Source of the DNA: Pannonibacter sp. SL95 | GTDB lineage: Bacteria; Pseudomonadota; Alphaproteobacteria; Rhizobiales; Stappiaceae | Assembly (NCBI RefSeq): GCF_026672425.1 | Contig: NZ_JAPPRC010000003.1 | Location: forward strand, 1,885,541-1,949,540 | Length of the DNA stretch: 64,000 bases | Reading direction: 5' to 3' | In this document: positions 52,001 to 61,249 of the stretch, in pieces | Layout of the letters: each line of letters opens with the position of its first letter | Position numbering within the stretch: the first letter of the stretch is position 1 | Position numbers and translations under genes: made by a program | Notes under the pieces: model-generated | Seen by the model: only the letters and a program-made list of their open reading frames with translations | Database searches by the model: none | What the model was told of the DNA's origin: nothing

Positions 52001-52468
52001 GAGAACATGAACCAGGTCCCGGCGCTGATTGCCGTCACCCAGCGCCCGCGTGATCTGACCCGCAAGGAACTGTCTGAACTGGCAGGCCTGCTCGACGAGA
52101 AGAACTATTCCGAAGCCATGCTGCGCGCCGCTTACGGCCGCGCCCGCAACTCTGATATCGCCGCCCATATTATCGGCTTCGTCCGTCAGGCAGCTTTGGG
52201 CGATCCGCTCATCCCCTATGCCACCCGCGTTGACAACGCGCTCGTCAAGATTGAGGCCTCGCGGCCCTGGACGCAAAAGCAGAAGGAATGGCTGCGCCGC
52301 ATCGGCCGCGCCCTGAAGGACAAGCCTGTGGCGGATCCGACCCTGCTCGACCAAGGCGCCTTTGCCGACAAGGGCGGCTTCAAGCGCATCGCGCAGGAGT
52401 TCGACGGCGAGCTGGACGAGGTGCTGCATGCCTTCAACGAGGCCATCTGGACGTCACCCGCCGCCTGA
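49061..52468 (+). CDS. hsdR: Type I restriction enzyme, R (translocase/nuclease) subunit
   Basis: 1135 residues. A DUF4145-like N-terminus (TSLIKSRQFGEYMVKEIAA, HAVRKSGNEATHS) and a coiled-coil (about 145-240) precede the nuclease domain with D297 (GRADYALF) and E311-x-K313 (GVIEAKRES). The helicase part has Walker A at about 452-459 (MATGTGKT), DEAH at 559-562 (VDEAHRGY), LTATPAL and QMIGRATRL; a C-terminal EcoEI-type domain follows. All catalytic motifs are intact. The GTG 49061 start (MSANFGHLQQLSPELH) follows a GGTGGGGA site; the frame is open 42 bases further upstream. First gene of hsdR-hsdM-hsdS. Confidence 0.95.
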   Translation: MSANFGHLQQLSPELHRLGTLAERFFSEDANTSLIKSRQFGEYMVKEIAALSGVHDAAARETTHDLLRRLSTQQLLPREVTDIFHAVRKSGNEATHSLAGTPAEALAALKFCRALGVWYRRTYGRDPNFKPGPFVPPRSSADIDQATQEELAALRAKVREAELELAAAHASTEDLAKARAAAEELARQASANSAVWEQAAVQMEANQAALARKLAELQKAAEAQPEQLQIEFKQAGLKAASSLELDERQTRRLIDVQLVDAGWEADSDRLTYQRGARPEEGRNLAIAEWPAEGGRADYALFVGLTCVGVIEAKRESVDVPSALQQAERYARTIELSPEEAHPDGPWKHGLDEPFRVPFVFGTNGRPYVRQWLTKSGIWYRDIRRETNHAVPMTSWFSPKDLIDKLTTDADTAAQGLAEESFGKGRMRPYQEEAIAAIENAVVAGQRDILVSMATGTGKTRTAIALMYRLLKHKRFRRILFLVDRKALGRQTSDALETTEIEGMLNFAQIYKVAGLEQKLPEDEDQVQVATVQSLIARILNEPDPAKRPTPGTFDCIIVDEAHRGYTLDAELRESDIGFRNIDDYQSAYRQILDYFDAVKVALTATPALHTREIFGHPVFHYGYRQAVVEGYLNDHLPPKRITTALSEAGIHFEGGEEVEIIDRKTGQIDLFELPDEVSLDYDLADFNRRVYSEPFNRVVCRAIATEIPPSKPGKTLIFAARDAHADDIVRLLIEALQDEYGADAVPHGMVTKITGTVDKADDLILKFKNDPYPKYVVTVDLLTTGVDVPSICNLVFVRRVKSRILYDQMIGRATRLCPDIGKEHFRIFDAVDLYAELQEMSDMRPVVVKPDIALSQLVTDLQNAETDEDKSWVAAQVIVRMRSLVKRMDAENRESFERHTGESPDMALQRLSTRPGAELQEWLAAHPRAVELLERRPLFTGKNDGVVISTHEDELLRIEEIFGKNTTPEDYITGFERFVRENMNQVPALIAVTQRPRDLTRKELSELAGLLDEKNYSEAMLRAAYGRARNSDIAAHIIGFVRQAALGDPLIPYATRVDNALVKIEASRPWTQKQKEWLRRIGRALKDKPVADPTLLDQGAFADKGGFKRIAQEFDGELDEVLHAFNEAIWTSPAA

Positions 52469-52562
52469 GCCCCGGGGGACAGGCGGGGGCAGGGGCCGTT
52501 GACCTCATCCCCCGGACCGGTACAAGCGCAGACATGATCCCGCATTGCCAGAGAATCACGCC

Positions 52563-54098
52563 ATGAACGCCAATGCCATTGTCCAGAAACTCTGGCGCCT
52601 CTGCACGGTCCTGCGCAAGGACGGCATCACCTATCAGCAATATGTCACCGAGCTGACCTATCTGCTGTTTCTGAAGATGATGGCCGAGCGCAACCGCGAG
52701 ACGGGCAGCCTGCCCAAGGGCATGCGCTGGGCAGATCTGGTCGCGGCAAACGGACTGGCGAAGCTCGAACATTACCGCAAGGTTCTCGTCACCCTCGGCG
52801 CCGCCAGCTCACGCCTGGGCGAAGACGATGGTCTTCTCTCGCCCCCCGGCGAAGGCGCCAGCCCGGAAGAGCGCAGGCGTTATGCCGATGCCCGACCCCT
52901 GCCGGAGATGGTGCAAAAGATCTTCGACAACGCCTCCACCTTCCTGCGCGAGCCGCAGAACCTGACGACGCTGGTCACTGCCATCGACGAGCTCGACTGG
53001 TTTTCCGAAGAACGCGACCAGTTCGGCGATCTCTATGAAGGCCTGCTGCAGAAGAACGCGGAAGAAACCAAGCGCGGCGCCGGTCAGTATTTTACCCCCC
53101 GCGTGCTGATCGAGCTTCTGGTCCGCCTGATGCAGCCAAAGCCCGGCGAAGTCATCCAGGATCCGGCCGCCGGCACCGGTGGCTTTCTGATTGCTGCCGA
53201 TCGCTACATGAAGGCGCGCACCGACGACTATCTGGCGCTTGGCGAAAAGGAACAGGAGTTCCAGAAGCGCCGCGCCATCCACGGCATGGAAAACGTGCCG
53301 GGCACGCTGCGCCTGCTGCTGATGAACCTTTATCTGCACGATATCGACGGCGACCATGTCGATCTCGGCGATACGCTCTCCGACAAGGGCAAGGGTCTGG
53401 GCCGCGCCAATCTCATCCTCACCAATCCGCCCTTTGGCCCGGCCGGCGGCGCGCCAACCCGCGATGACCTCTCGGTCACCGCAAACGTCTCCTCCTACCA
53501 GCTTCCCTTTGTCGAACACTGCATCCGTGCACTTCAGCCCGGTGGCCGCGCGGCGATTGTTGTGCCGGATAATGTCCTGTTCGAAGACGGGCGCGGGCGC
53601 GAACTGCGCCGGATGATGATGGACTGGTGCGACCTGCACACCATCCTGCGCCTGCCGACCGGCATCTTCTACGCGCAGGGCGTCAAGACCAATGTCATCT
53701 TCCTGACGAGGGCCAAGACCGAGAGCGGCAATACCAAATCCGTCTGGATCTATGACCTGCGCGCCCAGATGCCGAAATTCGGCAAGACCACGCCGCTGAC
53801 GGAAGCCCATTTCGAAGGCTTCGAACTGGCCTTTGGCAAGGACCCATACGGGAAGGAGCGCGGGCCGGACGAAGGCGAAGCCGGCCGCTGGCGGGAGTTT
53901 AAACGCGAGGCCATCGCCGCCCGTGGCGACAATCTCGATATCGCCTGGCTGCGCGAGGCAGAGGAAGAGGCGGAAGAAGGCCTCATCGAACCCGACGACA
54001 TCGCCGCCGCCATTTTGGGCCATCTGCAGGCCGCGACGCTGGAGATCGAGGCGCTGATGGCGGAACTGGGCGACGAGCTACCGGAGACGGCGGAATGA
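52563..54098 (+). CDS. hsdM: Type I DNA methyltransferase, M subunit
   Basis: 511-residue N6-adenine methyltransferase. An HsdM N-terminal helical domain (MNANAIVQKLWRLCTVLRKDGITYQQYVTELTYLLFLKMM) is followed by KRGAGQYFTPRVLIELLVRLMQP, AdoMet motif I D200-PAAGTGGF and the catalytic N288-PPF (LTNPPFGPAGG). ATG 52563 was chosen over an in-frame start six codons earlier because it matches the family start. It lies 94 bases after hsdR and overlaps hsdS by four bases (ATGA). Confidence 0.96.
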   Translation: MNANAIVQKLWRLCTVLRKDGITYQQYVTELTYLLFLKMMAERNRETGSLPKGMRWADLVAANGLAKLEHYRKVLVTLGAASSRLGEDDGLLSPPGEGASPEERRRYADARPLPEMVQKIFDNASTFLREPQNLTTLVTAIDELDWFSEERDQFGDLYEGLLQKNAEETKRGAGQYFTPRVLIELLVRLMQPKPGEVIQDPAAGTGGFLIAADRYMKARTDDYLALGEKEQEFQKRRAIHGMENVPGTLRLLLMNLYLHDIDGDHVDLGDTLSDKGKGLGRANLILTNPPFGPAGGAPTRDDLSVTANVSSYQLPFVEHCIRALQPGGRAAIVVPDNVLFEDGRGRELRRMMMDWCDLHTILRLPTGIFYAQGVKTNVIFLTRAKTESGNTKSVWIYDLRAQMPKFGKTTPLTEAHFEGFELAFGKDPYGKERGPDEGEAGRWREFKREAIAARGDNLDIAWLREAEEEAEEGLIEPDDIAAAILGHLQAATLEIEALMAELGDELPETAE

Positions 54099-55414
54099 GT
54101 GCGCTGCCGAGGGGGTGGGTTGGAGCGACGCTGGACGACTTCTGTGACTTCGAGAACGGAGATCGCGGGAAGAATTACTCCGGGCGAAGCACCTTTGTGG
54201 CAAGTGGCGTCCCGTTCATAAGCGCCGGGCATCTTAACAATGGCCACATCGATTGGGAGGAAATGAACTACATTCCCCAGACAAACTACGACCGCTTGGG
54301 GTCGGGGAAAGTCAAAAGCGGAGATTTTCTGTTTTGTCTTCGGGGTTCTCTCGGAAAACATGCGTTCGTTCCGAAAATCGATGCTGCTGCTATTGCCTCA
54401 TCACTGGTGATCGTCAGGCCTAGCCAGCTTACCGACTGCAAGTTCGTCGACTACTATTTTCGAAGCCCGCTCGTTAAGTCCTCAATCGAAGTCTATTCAA
54501 ACGGCGTAGCACAACCCAATCTCTCCTCCGCCAATCTTGGAAGATTTGGTTTTCCCCTCCCACCCTTGGCCGAGCAAAAGCGCATCGTGGCGAAGCTGGA
54601 TGCGCTGAACGCGAATTCCGCCCGCGCCCGCACCGAATTCGCCCGCATCGAAACCCTCGTCTCCCGCTACAAACAGGCCGTGCTCAGCAAGGCGTTTGCA
54701 AATTCCAAAGGTAGGACGATAGTACTCGCCGAACTGATCTCGCCAGAAGCACCGATCAGATATGGTGTCCTTCAACCGGGCACGATTAGAGATGCAGGCG
54801 TTCCTCTCGTAAGAGTCTGTGATCTGATTGATAGCCGGGTGAGTTGGGCTCAACTGCGCAAGATTGAGCCTTCAATCGATAAGCAATTTGCAAATGCCCG
54901 GATTCAGAACGGAGATATTCTGCTTTCAGTAGTTGGAACAATTGGTCGCATCGCGCTTGTTGAAGGAATGACCGAGCCAACTAATATTGCCCGTGCAGTC
55001 GCACGAATCCGGCCAAATCAGAACATCGTGAGGCCAGAGTGGCTTGCGTTGCGTTTGCAGGCAAGTGACTGCCAAGAAAGCTTTTCAGGCGATGCACGTG
55101 AGGTTGCGAGGAAAACGCTGAATGTGTCGATGGTGCGCACAATTAAGCTAGCGCTCCCCACCCTCGAAGAACAACACGAAATCGTCCGCCGCATCGAATC
55201 CGCCTTCGCCAAGATCGACCGATTGGCGAAAGAGGCAAAGCGCGCGCTGGAGCTGGTGGGCCGGCTGGACGAGGCGATCCTGGCCAAAGCCTTCCGCGGC
55301 GAACTGGTCCCCCAGGACGAAAGCGACGAACCCGCCGAACACCTCCTCGCCCGCATCCGTGCCGAGCGCGACAAGGCACCGAAGGCACGGCGGGGGCGGC
55401 AGGCTAGATCGTGA
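54095..55414 (+). CDS. hsdS: Type I restriction-modification specificity subunit
   Basis: 439 residues with two target-recognition domains and two conserved helical spacers. Domain 1 is about residues 1-165, then the spacer PLPPLAEQKRIVAKLDALNANSARARTEFARIETLVSRYKQAVLSKAF; domain 2 is about 200-350, then LPTLEEQHEIVRRIESAFAKIDRLAKEAKRALELVGRLDEAILAKAFRGEL. The two domains are visibly less GC-rich than the spacers and neighbours, as expected of exchanged recognition modules. The DNA site recognised cannot be read from sequence. The stop overlaps the next gene by four bases. Confidence 0.95.
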   Translation: MSALPRGWVGATLDDFCDFENGDRGKNYSGRSTFVASGVPFISAGHLNNGHIDWEEMNYIPQTNYDRLGSGKVKSGDFLFCLRGSLGKHAFVPKIDAAAIASSLVIVRPSQLTDCKFVDYYFRSPLVKSSIEVYSNGVAQPNLSSANLGRFGFPLPPLAEQKRIVAKLDALNANSARARTEFARIETLVSRYKQAVLSKAFANSKGRTIVLAELISPEAPIRYGVLQPGTIRDAGVPLVRVCDLIDSRVSWAQLRKIEPSIDKQFANARIQNGDILLSVVGTIGRIALVEGMTEPTNIARAVARIRPNQNIVRPEWLALRLQASDCQESFSGDAREVARKTLNVSMVRTIKLALPTLEEQHEIVRRIESAFAKIDRLAKEAKRALELVGRLDEAILAKAFRGELVPQDESDEPAEHLLARIRAERDKAPKARRGRQARS

Positions 55415-56046
55415 TAGCTAGAACCTCTGACGCGCTTCGGCTCTGCACACTGGAGGACGCGAGGGCGGCAATTGCCGCGGCGTGGCCTTGGATCGTGTCG
55501 GAATGCCGAAGTGTTCTGGCTGGCGAGCTACATTACCAAGCCGTGATTTATCACTGTTTTCGTCTGGCTGGTGTTCCCGCCGGACAACTCGGCATGAACG
55601 TCAAGCAGTGGGTCGACAATCCTGTTTCCCGGTTGTTCCAGGCCCTCGATCAACGCAAGGCGGAGGGCTTTCGAGGGGGCTTTGAGCCGATCCCCGATGT
55701 CGTGCTGTTCACTGACGCCATCCGGGGAGACTTGCGTCGCCGCAACTGCAGCCAGACATTGCGGCACATGCTCGCCGCCATCGAAGTGAAGGCCAGCGAA
55801 CGGGCCCGATCCCGCCTTGGCCCCGGCGAAGTCAGGTCCGATATCGACAAGCTTGCTGCGCATAGAGCCGAGGTGAAAGCGAGATCCGGTGAAATGATTC
55901 CAGTCATGATGGTGATTGATACGGCTCCTTTGGTAGAGGAACGAATGACGCCTCACGCTATTGCAGCTTGCCGGGCAAGAGCCGTCGAGCTCGATGTCGA
56001 CTGGTACTATGTCGCGGCAAACGTTGAGCATCACCCGGACATTTGA
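55411..56046 (+). CDS. Small PD-(D/E)XK-like protein coupled to hsdS
   Basis: 211 residues; not a standard type I subunit and not a family I can name. It has a possible nuclease core: helix with ELHYQAVIYHCFR (about 39-51), P95-D96 (PIPDVVLF) and E125-x-K127 (LAAIEVKASE), followed by SDIDKLAAHR and a hydrophobic strand MIPVMMVIDTAP. This order (E-helix, PD, ExK) is that of PD-(D/E)XK enzymes. GTG 55411 overlaps the hsdS stop (GTGA), so it is translated with the restriction system. Inference: an accessory defence nuclease or regulator. Confidence 0.7.
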   Translation: MIARTSDALRLCTLEDARAAIAAAWPWIVSECRSVLAGELHYQAVIYHCFRLAGVPAGQLGMNVKQWVDNPVSRLFQALDQRKAEGFRGGFEPIPDVVLFTDAIRGDLRRRNCSQTLRHMLAAIEVKASERARSRLGPGEVRSDIDKLAAHRAEVKARSGEMIPVMMVIDTAPLVEERMTPHAIAACRARAVELDVDWYYVAANVEHHPDI

Positions 56047-56066
56047 CCGTTTCTTGGGAGCTGAGA

Positions 56067-56231
56067 ATGACCAGCCCCGATTACGAGTCCCCCATGCGTC
56101 CGGTGCTGCGGCTGGCGGCGGTTGGAGAAACCCGTGTGGCGGATGTGGCCGAGCACATTGCGGATGATCTCTGCCTGAGCCAGGCGGAGCGGGAGGAGCT
56201 TTTGCCGAGCGGGCGGCTGCAGTTTCAATGA
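56067..56231 (+). pseudogene. Truncated Mrr N-terminal (winged-helix) domain
   Basis: 54 residues: MTSPDYESPMRPVLRLAAVG, then VADVAEHIADDLCLSQAEREELLPSG. This resembles the N-terminal DNA-binding domain of Mrr-type restriction enzymes (..LTEEERxELLPSG..), but the sequence stops at RLQFQ, before the rest of the domain and the whole nuclease part. It lies 20 bases after the preceding gene and is preceded by a GGGAGCTGAG site. Most likely the 5' remnant of an mrr gene at the edge of the island; a working stand-alone small protein is the alternative. Confidence 0.6.
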
Positions 56232-56360
56232 TTTGATGCGGGGACGGCTTGGATCGCCGGGATGCCCGCCGCACACGCGCTAGGGCAACAGAACATTTGA
56301 GTGTGGGGACGTCCCCAAGGGGGAGTACCGTACGTCTGCCTGTGTTTGCTTGGAAGTTTT

Positions 56361-56434
56361 TGGCTGGGGAACCTGGATTCGAACCAGGACTAACGGAGTC
56401 AGAGTCCGTGGGTCTACCGTTAACCTATTCCCCA
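56361..56434 (-). tRNA. tRNA-Gln (anticodon CUG)
   Basis: On the minus strand the acceptor stem is TGGGGAA (56428-56434) with TTCCCCA (56365-56371), followed by G and an encoded CCA (56361-56363). The T-arm GGTTCGAATCC and an anticodon stem ACGGA/TCCGT with loop CTCTGAC are present, giving anticodon CUG. All arms fold as a standard 74-base tRNA. Its 3' end points toward the restriction island, the usual orientation for tRNA-targeted integration. Confidence 0.95.
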
Positions 56435-56719
56435 GTAGACGCTGCGGCTGCTGTCCGCGCCGCGATGTGAGGGGCTTATAGCTGCAGGTTCGGGCGGGAT
56501 CAACAGGCTCTTGCAAAAAGTTTTGTCGCCTGTGGATGACTGCGTGATGACAGTGTTCGAAGGCGGCGTGAATGCAAGGGGATCCGGCGCCTTGGCGGCG
56601 GCGGGTAGGCCGACAGGTGTCCTTTGCGTGCGCGGGGGCAACCTGATACACTTTGTCCAACATCACGATCAGGCGCGCCCGGCGGTTTGCCGCAGAGGCA
56701 GCGCGAAAAGGACATCGAA
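56435..56719. other. Spacer between tRNA-Gln and the Ppx/GppA gene
   Basis: About 285 bases that should hold the promoters for the tRNA (minus) and for the Ppx/GppA gene (plus). I see no gene or repeat here. On the other side of the tRNA, 56232-56360 is also empty apart from the short CCCCAAGGGGG dyad-like stretch near 56312. Confidence 0.4.
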
Positions 56720-58762
56720 GTGGACGACTCGGGTCAGAACGCCCCCGGCACAGCACGGGGGCAGGCTGGCGCGGCGTCGCCTCCCGCAGCTGCCATCGGG
56801 CGGCCGCGCACCAAGAAACGCCGCCGGCAGGGCAAGGGCCCGGCAGGCGGTGGACGGGGAGGCGAATCCGGTGCGCAAGCACCAAGACCGCAGGCGGAAA
56901 CGTCTTCGGCGCCGCGTCCGGCGCACAAGAAGGGCAAACGGCGCAATCGCCCCAACCGGGCTGAGCGCCGGGCCGACATGCAGGGCGAGCCCCTGGCCGG
57001 GAACAGCGGTTCGGGCCCGTCCGCAGCTGACGGGACCGGCGCAGGCAGCTCCGGTTCCGGTCTCGCCAATGCGGGCAAGTCAAATGGCTCTGGTTTCGGC
57101 GCAAGCGGACGCGCGCTGCAAGGGCCCAATCAGCACGCCCCCAGAAAGGGCAAGGGACGTCGCCAGGGTAAGGGCCGTGGCGGCGCGTTTTCGTTTGGAG
57201 GCAGCGCGAGCCAAGGTGCCAGTACGAGTGCCGGTGCGAGTGGTAGTGCGAGCGCCGGTGCGAGTGCCAGCGCGGGAGCTGGAGCAGGCGGGGCTGCCGG
57301 GAGCGGTGACCGGGCTTTGATGCAGGGGGCCTCTGATGCGGCAAATCTGGCGGCCGCATCTGGTGTGGGGCTTGCCGCGCGGGAGGGAAGCGGGGATACG
57401 CGGACCGCGGCCGGTCATGGTGACGGGACAGGCGGTGCTTCTGCGAGCCGCGGCCGCCGCAGACGGGCGCGCGGGCGACCGAGCGGACATTTTCGCAATG
57501 ATGCACCCGATGGTGCCGTTGGCAAGGCGGCAGAGGGCGCGGGTCTGCATACTGGTCATGCCCATGGCTCAGTCGTACGTGGACCGGGCGATGGCGGTTC
57601 GGCAACCGAGCCAGCCGCGCGGGGGCACGCAGACCGCCGGACCGCGTCAGCGGTTGCAGGTGACGCAAATGGACGCGGCGGCGAGCGTCAGCCCCAGCGC
57701 GAGGCGCGTGCTCCGGGTGCGCCGGCGCGGGCGCCGGACAATCAGCTCTATGCGGCGCTGGACCTCGGCACCAACAATTGCCGCCTGCTGATCGCCCGGC
57801 CGGAAGAGCGCGGCTTCAAGGTGGTCGATGCGTTTTCCCGCATCGTCCGGCTCGGCGAAGGCGTGGGGGCGAGCGGGCTGCTGTCCGATGCGGCCATGGA
57901 CCGGGCGATCGACGCGCTCGACAATTGCCAGCGCAAGCTGGTCGAGCGCGGCGTGTCGCGGTTTCGTCTCATTGCCACCGAGGCCTGCCGGGCGGCGGGC
58001 AACGGGCCGGACTTCATCGACCGGGTGCAGCGGGAAACCGGGCTGGCGCTGGAAATCGTCAACCGCGAGACCGAAGCCCGGCTGGCGGTTGCTGGCTGCG
58101 CGACGCTGGTCGACCGGGATGCCGAAGGCGTGTTGCTGTTCGACATCGGCGGCGGCTCCTCCGAAATCGTCTGGCTGGACCTGCGCAACCGGGGCAATGC
58201 GCGTGGCTACGCCCTGACGCGGTTCATCCGCGCCTGGACATCGCTGCCGGTGGGCGTCGTCAATCTGGCGGAACGCCACGGCGGCATGCATGTGACGCAC
58301 GAGATCTTCGAGGACATGGTCGATGACGTGTCCGAACATCTGGCCGGTTTTGCGGTCGGCACGGCGCTGAGCGAGGCGATCGAGGCCGGTCAGGTGCATA
58401 TGCTGGGCACATCCGGCACGGTGACGACGCTGGCGGGCGTGCATTTCGGCTTGCGGCGCTATGACCGGCGCCGGGTCGACGGTGCGTGGCTGGCTGATGA
58501 GGACGTGTCGGCGATGATCGAGAAGCTGCGCGGCATGTCCTACGAAGAGCGGATCGGCAACCCCTGCATCGGGGCGGACCGGGCCGATCTGGTGTTGGCG
58601 GGCTGCGCCATTCTCGAGGCGATCCGCCGCCGCTGGACCTGTTCGCGCCTGCGGGTGGCGGACCGGGGCCTGCGGGAAGGTATTCTGACAGAACTGATGG
58701 CTGCGGACGGCGTCTGGTCGCGCGGCAGCCGGTCCCCGCGGGGACAGAAAGGAACGACATGA
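56720..58762 (+). CDS. Ppx/GppA-family phosphatase with long basic low-complexity N-terminus
   Basis: 680 residues. The C-terminal ~345 residues form the ASKHA-fold Ppx/GppA domain: [65 protein letters not shown] and [18 protein letters not shown]. Family members hydrolyse polyphosphate or pppGpp. The first ~335 residues are disordered, rich in G/A/S and broken by basic blocks ([51 protein letters not shown]), with a Gly-Ala-Ser tract at about 57210-57300. GTG 56720 follows an AAAAGGAC site; ATG-type starts upstream are less likely. It overlaps rlmE by four bases. Confidence 0.85.
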   Translation: MDDSGQNAPGTARGQAGAASPPAAAIGRPRTKKRRRQGKGPAGGGRGGESGAQAPRPQAETSSAPRPAHKKGKRRNRPNRAERRADMQGEPLAGNSGSGPSAADGTGAGSSGSGLANAGKSNGSGFGASGRALQGPNQHAPRKGKGRRQGKGRGGAFSFGGSASQGASTSAGASGSASAGASASAGAGAGGAAGSGDRALMQGASDAANLAAASGVGLAAREGSGDTRTAAGHGDGTGGASASRGRRRRARGRPSGHFRNDAPDGAVGKAAEGAGLHTGHAHGSVVRGPGDGGSATEPAARGHADRRTASAVAGDANGRGGERQPQREARAPGAPARAPDNQLYAALDLGTNNCRLLIARPEERGFKVVDAFSRIVRLGEGVGASGLLSDAAMDRAIDALDNCQRKLVERGVSRFRLIATEACRAAGNGPDFIDRVQRETGLALEIVNRETEARLAVAGCATLVDRDAEGVLLFDIGGGSSEIVWLDLRNRGNARGYALTRFIRAWTSLPVGVVNLAERHGGMHVTHEIFEDMVDDVSEHLAGFAVGTALSEAIEAGQVHMLGTSGTVTTLAGVHFGLRRYDRRRVDGAWLADEDVSAMIEKLRGMSYEERIGNPCIGADRADLVLAGCAILEAIRRRWTCSRLRVADRGLREGILTELMAADGVWSRGSRSPRGQKGTT

Positions 58763-59496
58763 GCGAGGGCAAACGCGGATCGGGTGAACGCGGCCTGCAT
58801 GTGCGCGTCAAGACGGCGGCCAAGCGCACGGTCTCGTCGACGCGCTGGCTGGAGCGCCACCTCAATGACCCCTATGTCCGCCGGTCGAAGATGGACGGCT
58901 ACCGCTCGCGCGCGGCCTACAAGCTGATCGAGATCGACGACAAGCTGAGCCTGCTGAAGCCGGGCGCGCGCGTCGTTGACCTTGGCGCGGCACCGGGTGG
59001 CTGGTGCCAGATCGCGGTCGACCGGGTCGGGTCGTCACCGGATGAACCGATCGTGGTCGGCATCGACTATCTCGACATGGACCATATCCCCGGCGTGACC
59101 TTCCTGAAGAAGGACTTCCTCGACGAGGACGCGCCGGATGCCCTGCTGGCCGCGCTTGGCGGCCAGAAGCCGGATGTGGTGCTGTCGGACATGGCGGCGC
59201 CCACCACGGGGCACCGGCAGACCGATCATCTGCGCACGACTCACCTGTTCGAGGTGGCGATCCAGTTCGCACTGGAGAACCTTGCCCCTGGCGGCGCTTT
59301 CCTGGCCAAGGTGTTTCGCGGCGGCACGGAGAACCAGTTGCTGTCGCTTCTCAAGCAGGATTTCACGTCGGTGGCGCATATCAAGCCGCCGGCCAGCCGC
59401 AAGGAAAGCCCGGAACTCTATGTTGTCGCGAAGGGATTTCGCGGCCGGCGGGCACCGGGCAGCGTCTTTGGCCAGTCGCACGACAGCGACGACTGA
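58759..59496 (+). CDS. rlmE: 23S rRNA 2'-O-methyltransferase RlmE (FtsJ)
   Basis: Methylates U2552 of 23S rRNA in the late 50S subunit. The 245-residue protein has the RrmJ catalytic tetrad in context: K in [13 protein letters not shown] in [10 protein letters not shown] in FLAKVFRGG and E in [14 protein letters not shown]. AdoMet motif [15 protein letters not shown] is present. N-terminal 30 residues are basic ([20 protein letters not shown]), usual in alphaproteobacteria. Coupled to the Ppx/GppA gene by an ATGA overlap. Confidence 0.96.
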   Translation: MSEGKRGSGERGLHVRVKTAAKRTVSSTRWLERHLNDPYVRRSKMDGYRSRAAYKLIEIDDKLSLLKPGARVVDLGAAPGGWCQIAVDRVGSSPDEPIVVGIDYLDMDHIPGVTFLKKDFLDEDAPDALLAALGGQKPDVVLSDMAAPTTGHRQTDHLRTTHLFEVAIQFALENLAPGGAFLAKVFRGGTENQLLSLLKQDFTSVAHIKPPASRKESPELYVVAKGFRGRRAPGSVFGQSHDSDD

Positions 59497-59504
59497 GGCG
59501 GTGA

Positions 59505-61184
<1,680 letters not shown>

Positions 61185-61249
61185 CGGGTAGAGCCACAGG
61201 TGACCGGGTCGGGCGCCGTGGTGCCCGCCTGAAACACTGGAGCAATGAC

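Noticed and set aside
49628-52429. Very long open frame (over 900 codons) on the minus strand inside hsdR
   Set aside because: It is the antisense of hsdR; the high-GC third-position pattern keeps the opposite frame open, and the translation has no domain-like character, whereas hsdR has all expected motifs.
57210-57300. Short tandem-like units (GTGCGAG... repeats) considered as a CRISPR or VNTR array
   Set aside because: Units are short, have no unique spacers and translate in frame as the Gly/Ala/Ser tract of the Ppx/GppA protein; kept only as a coding low-complexity tract.
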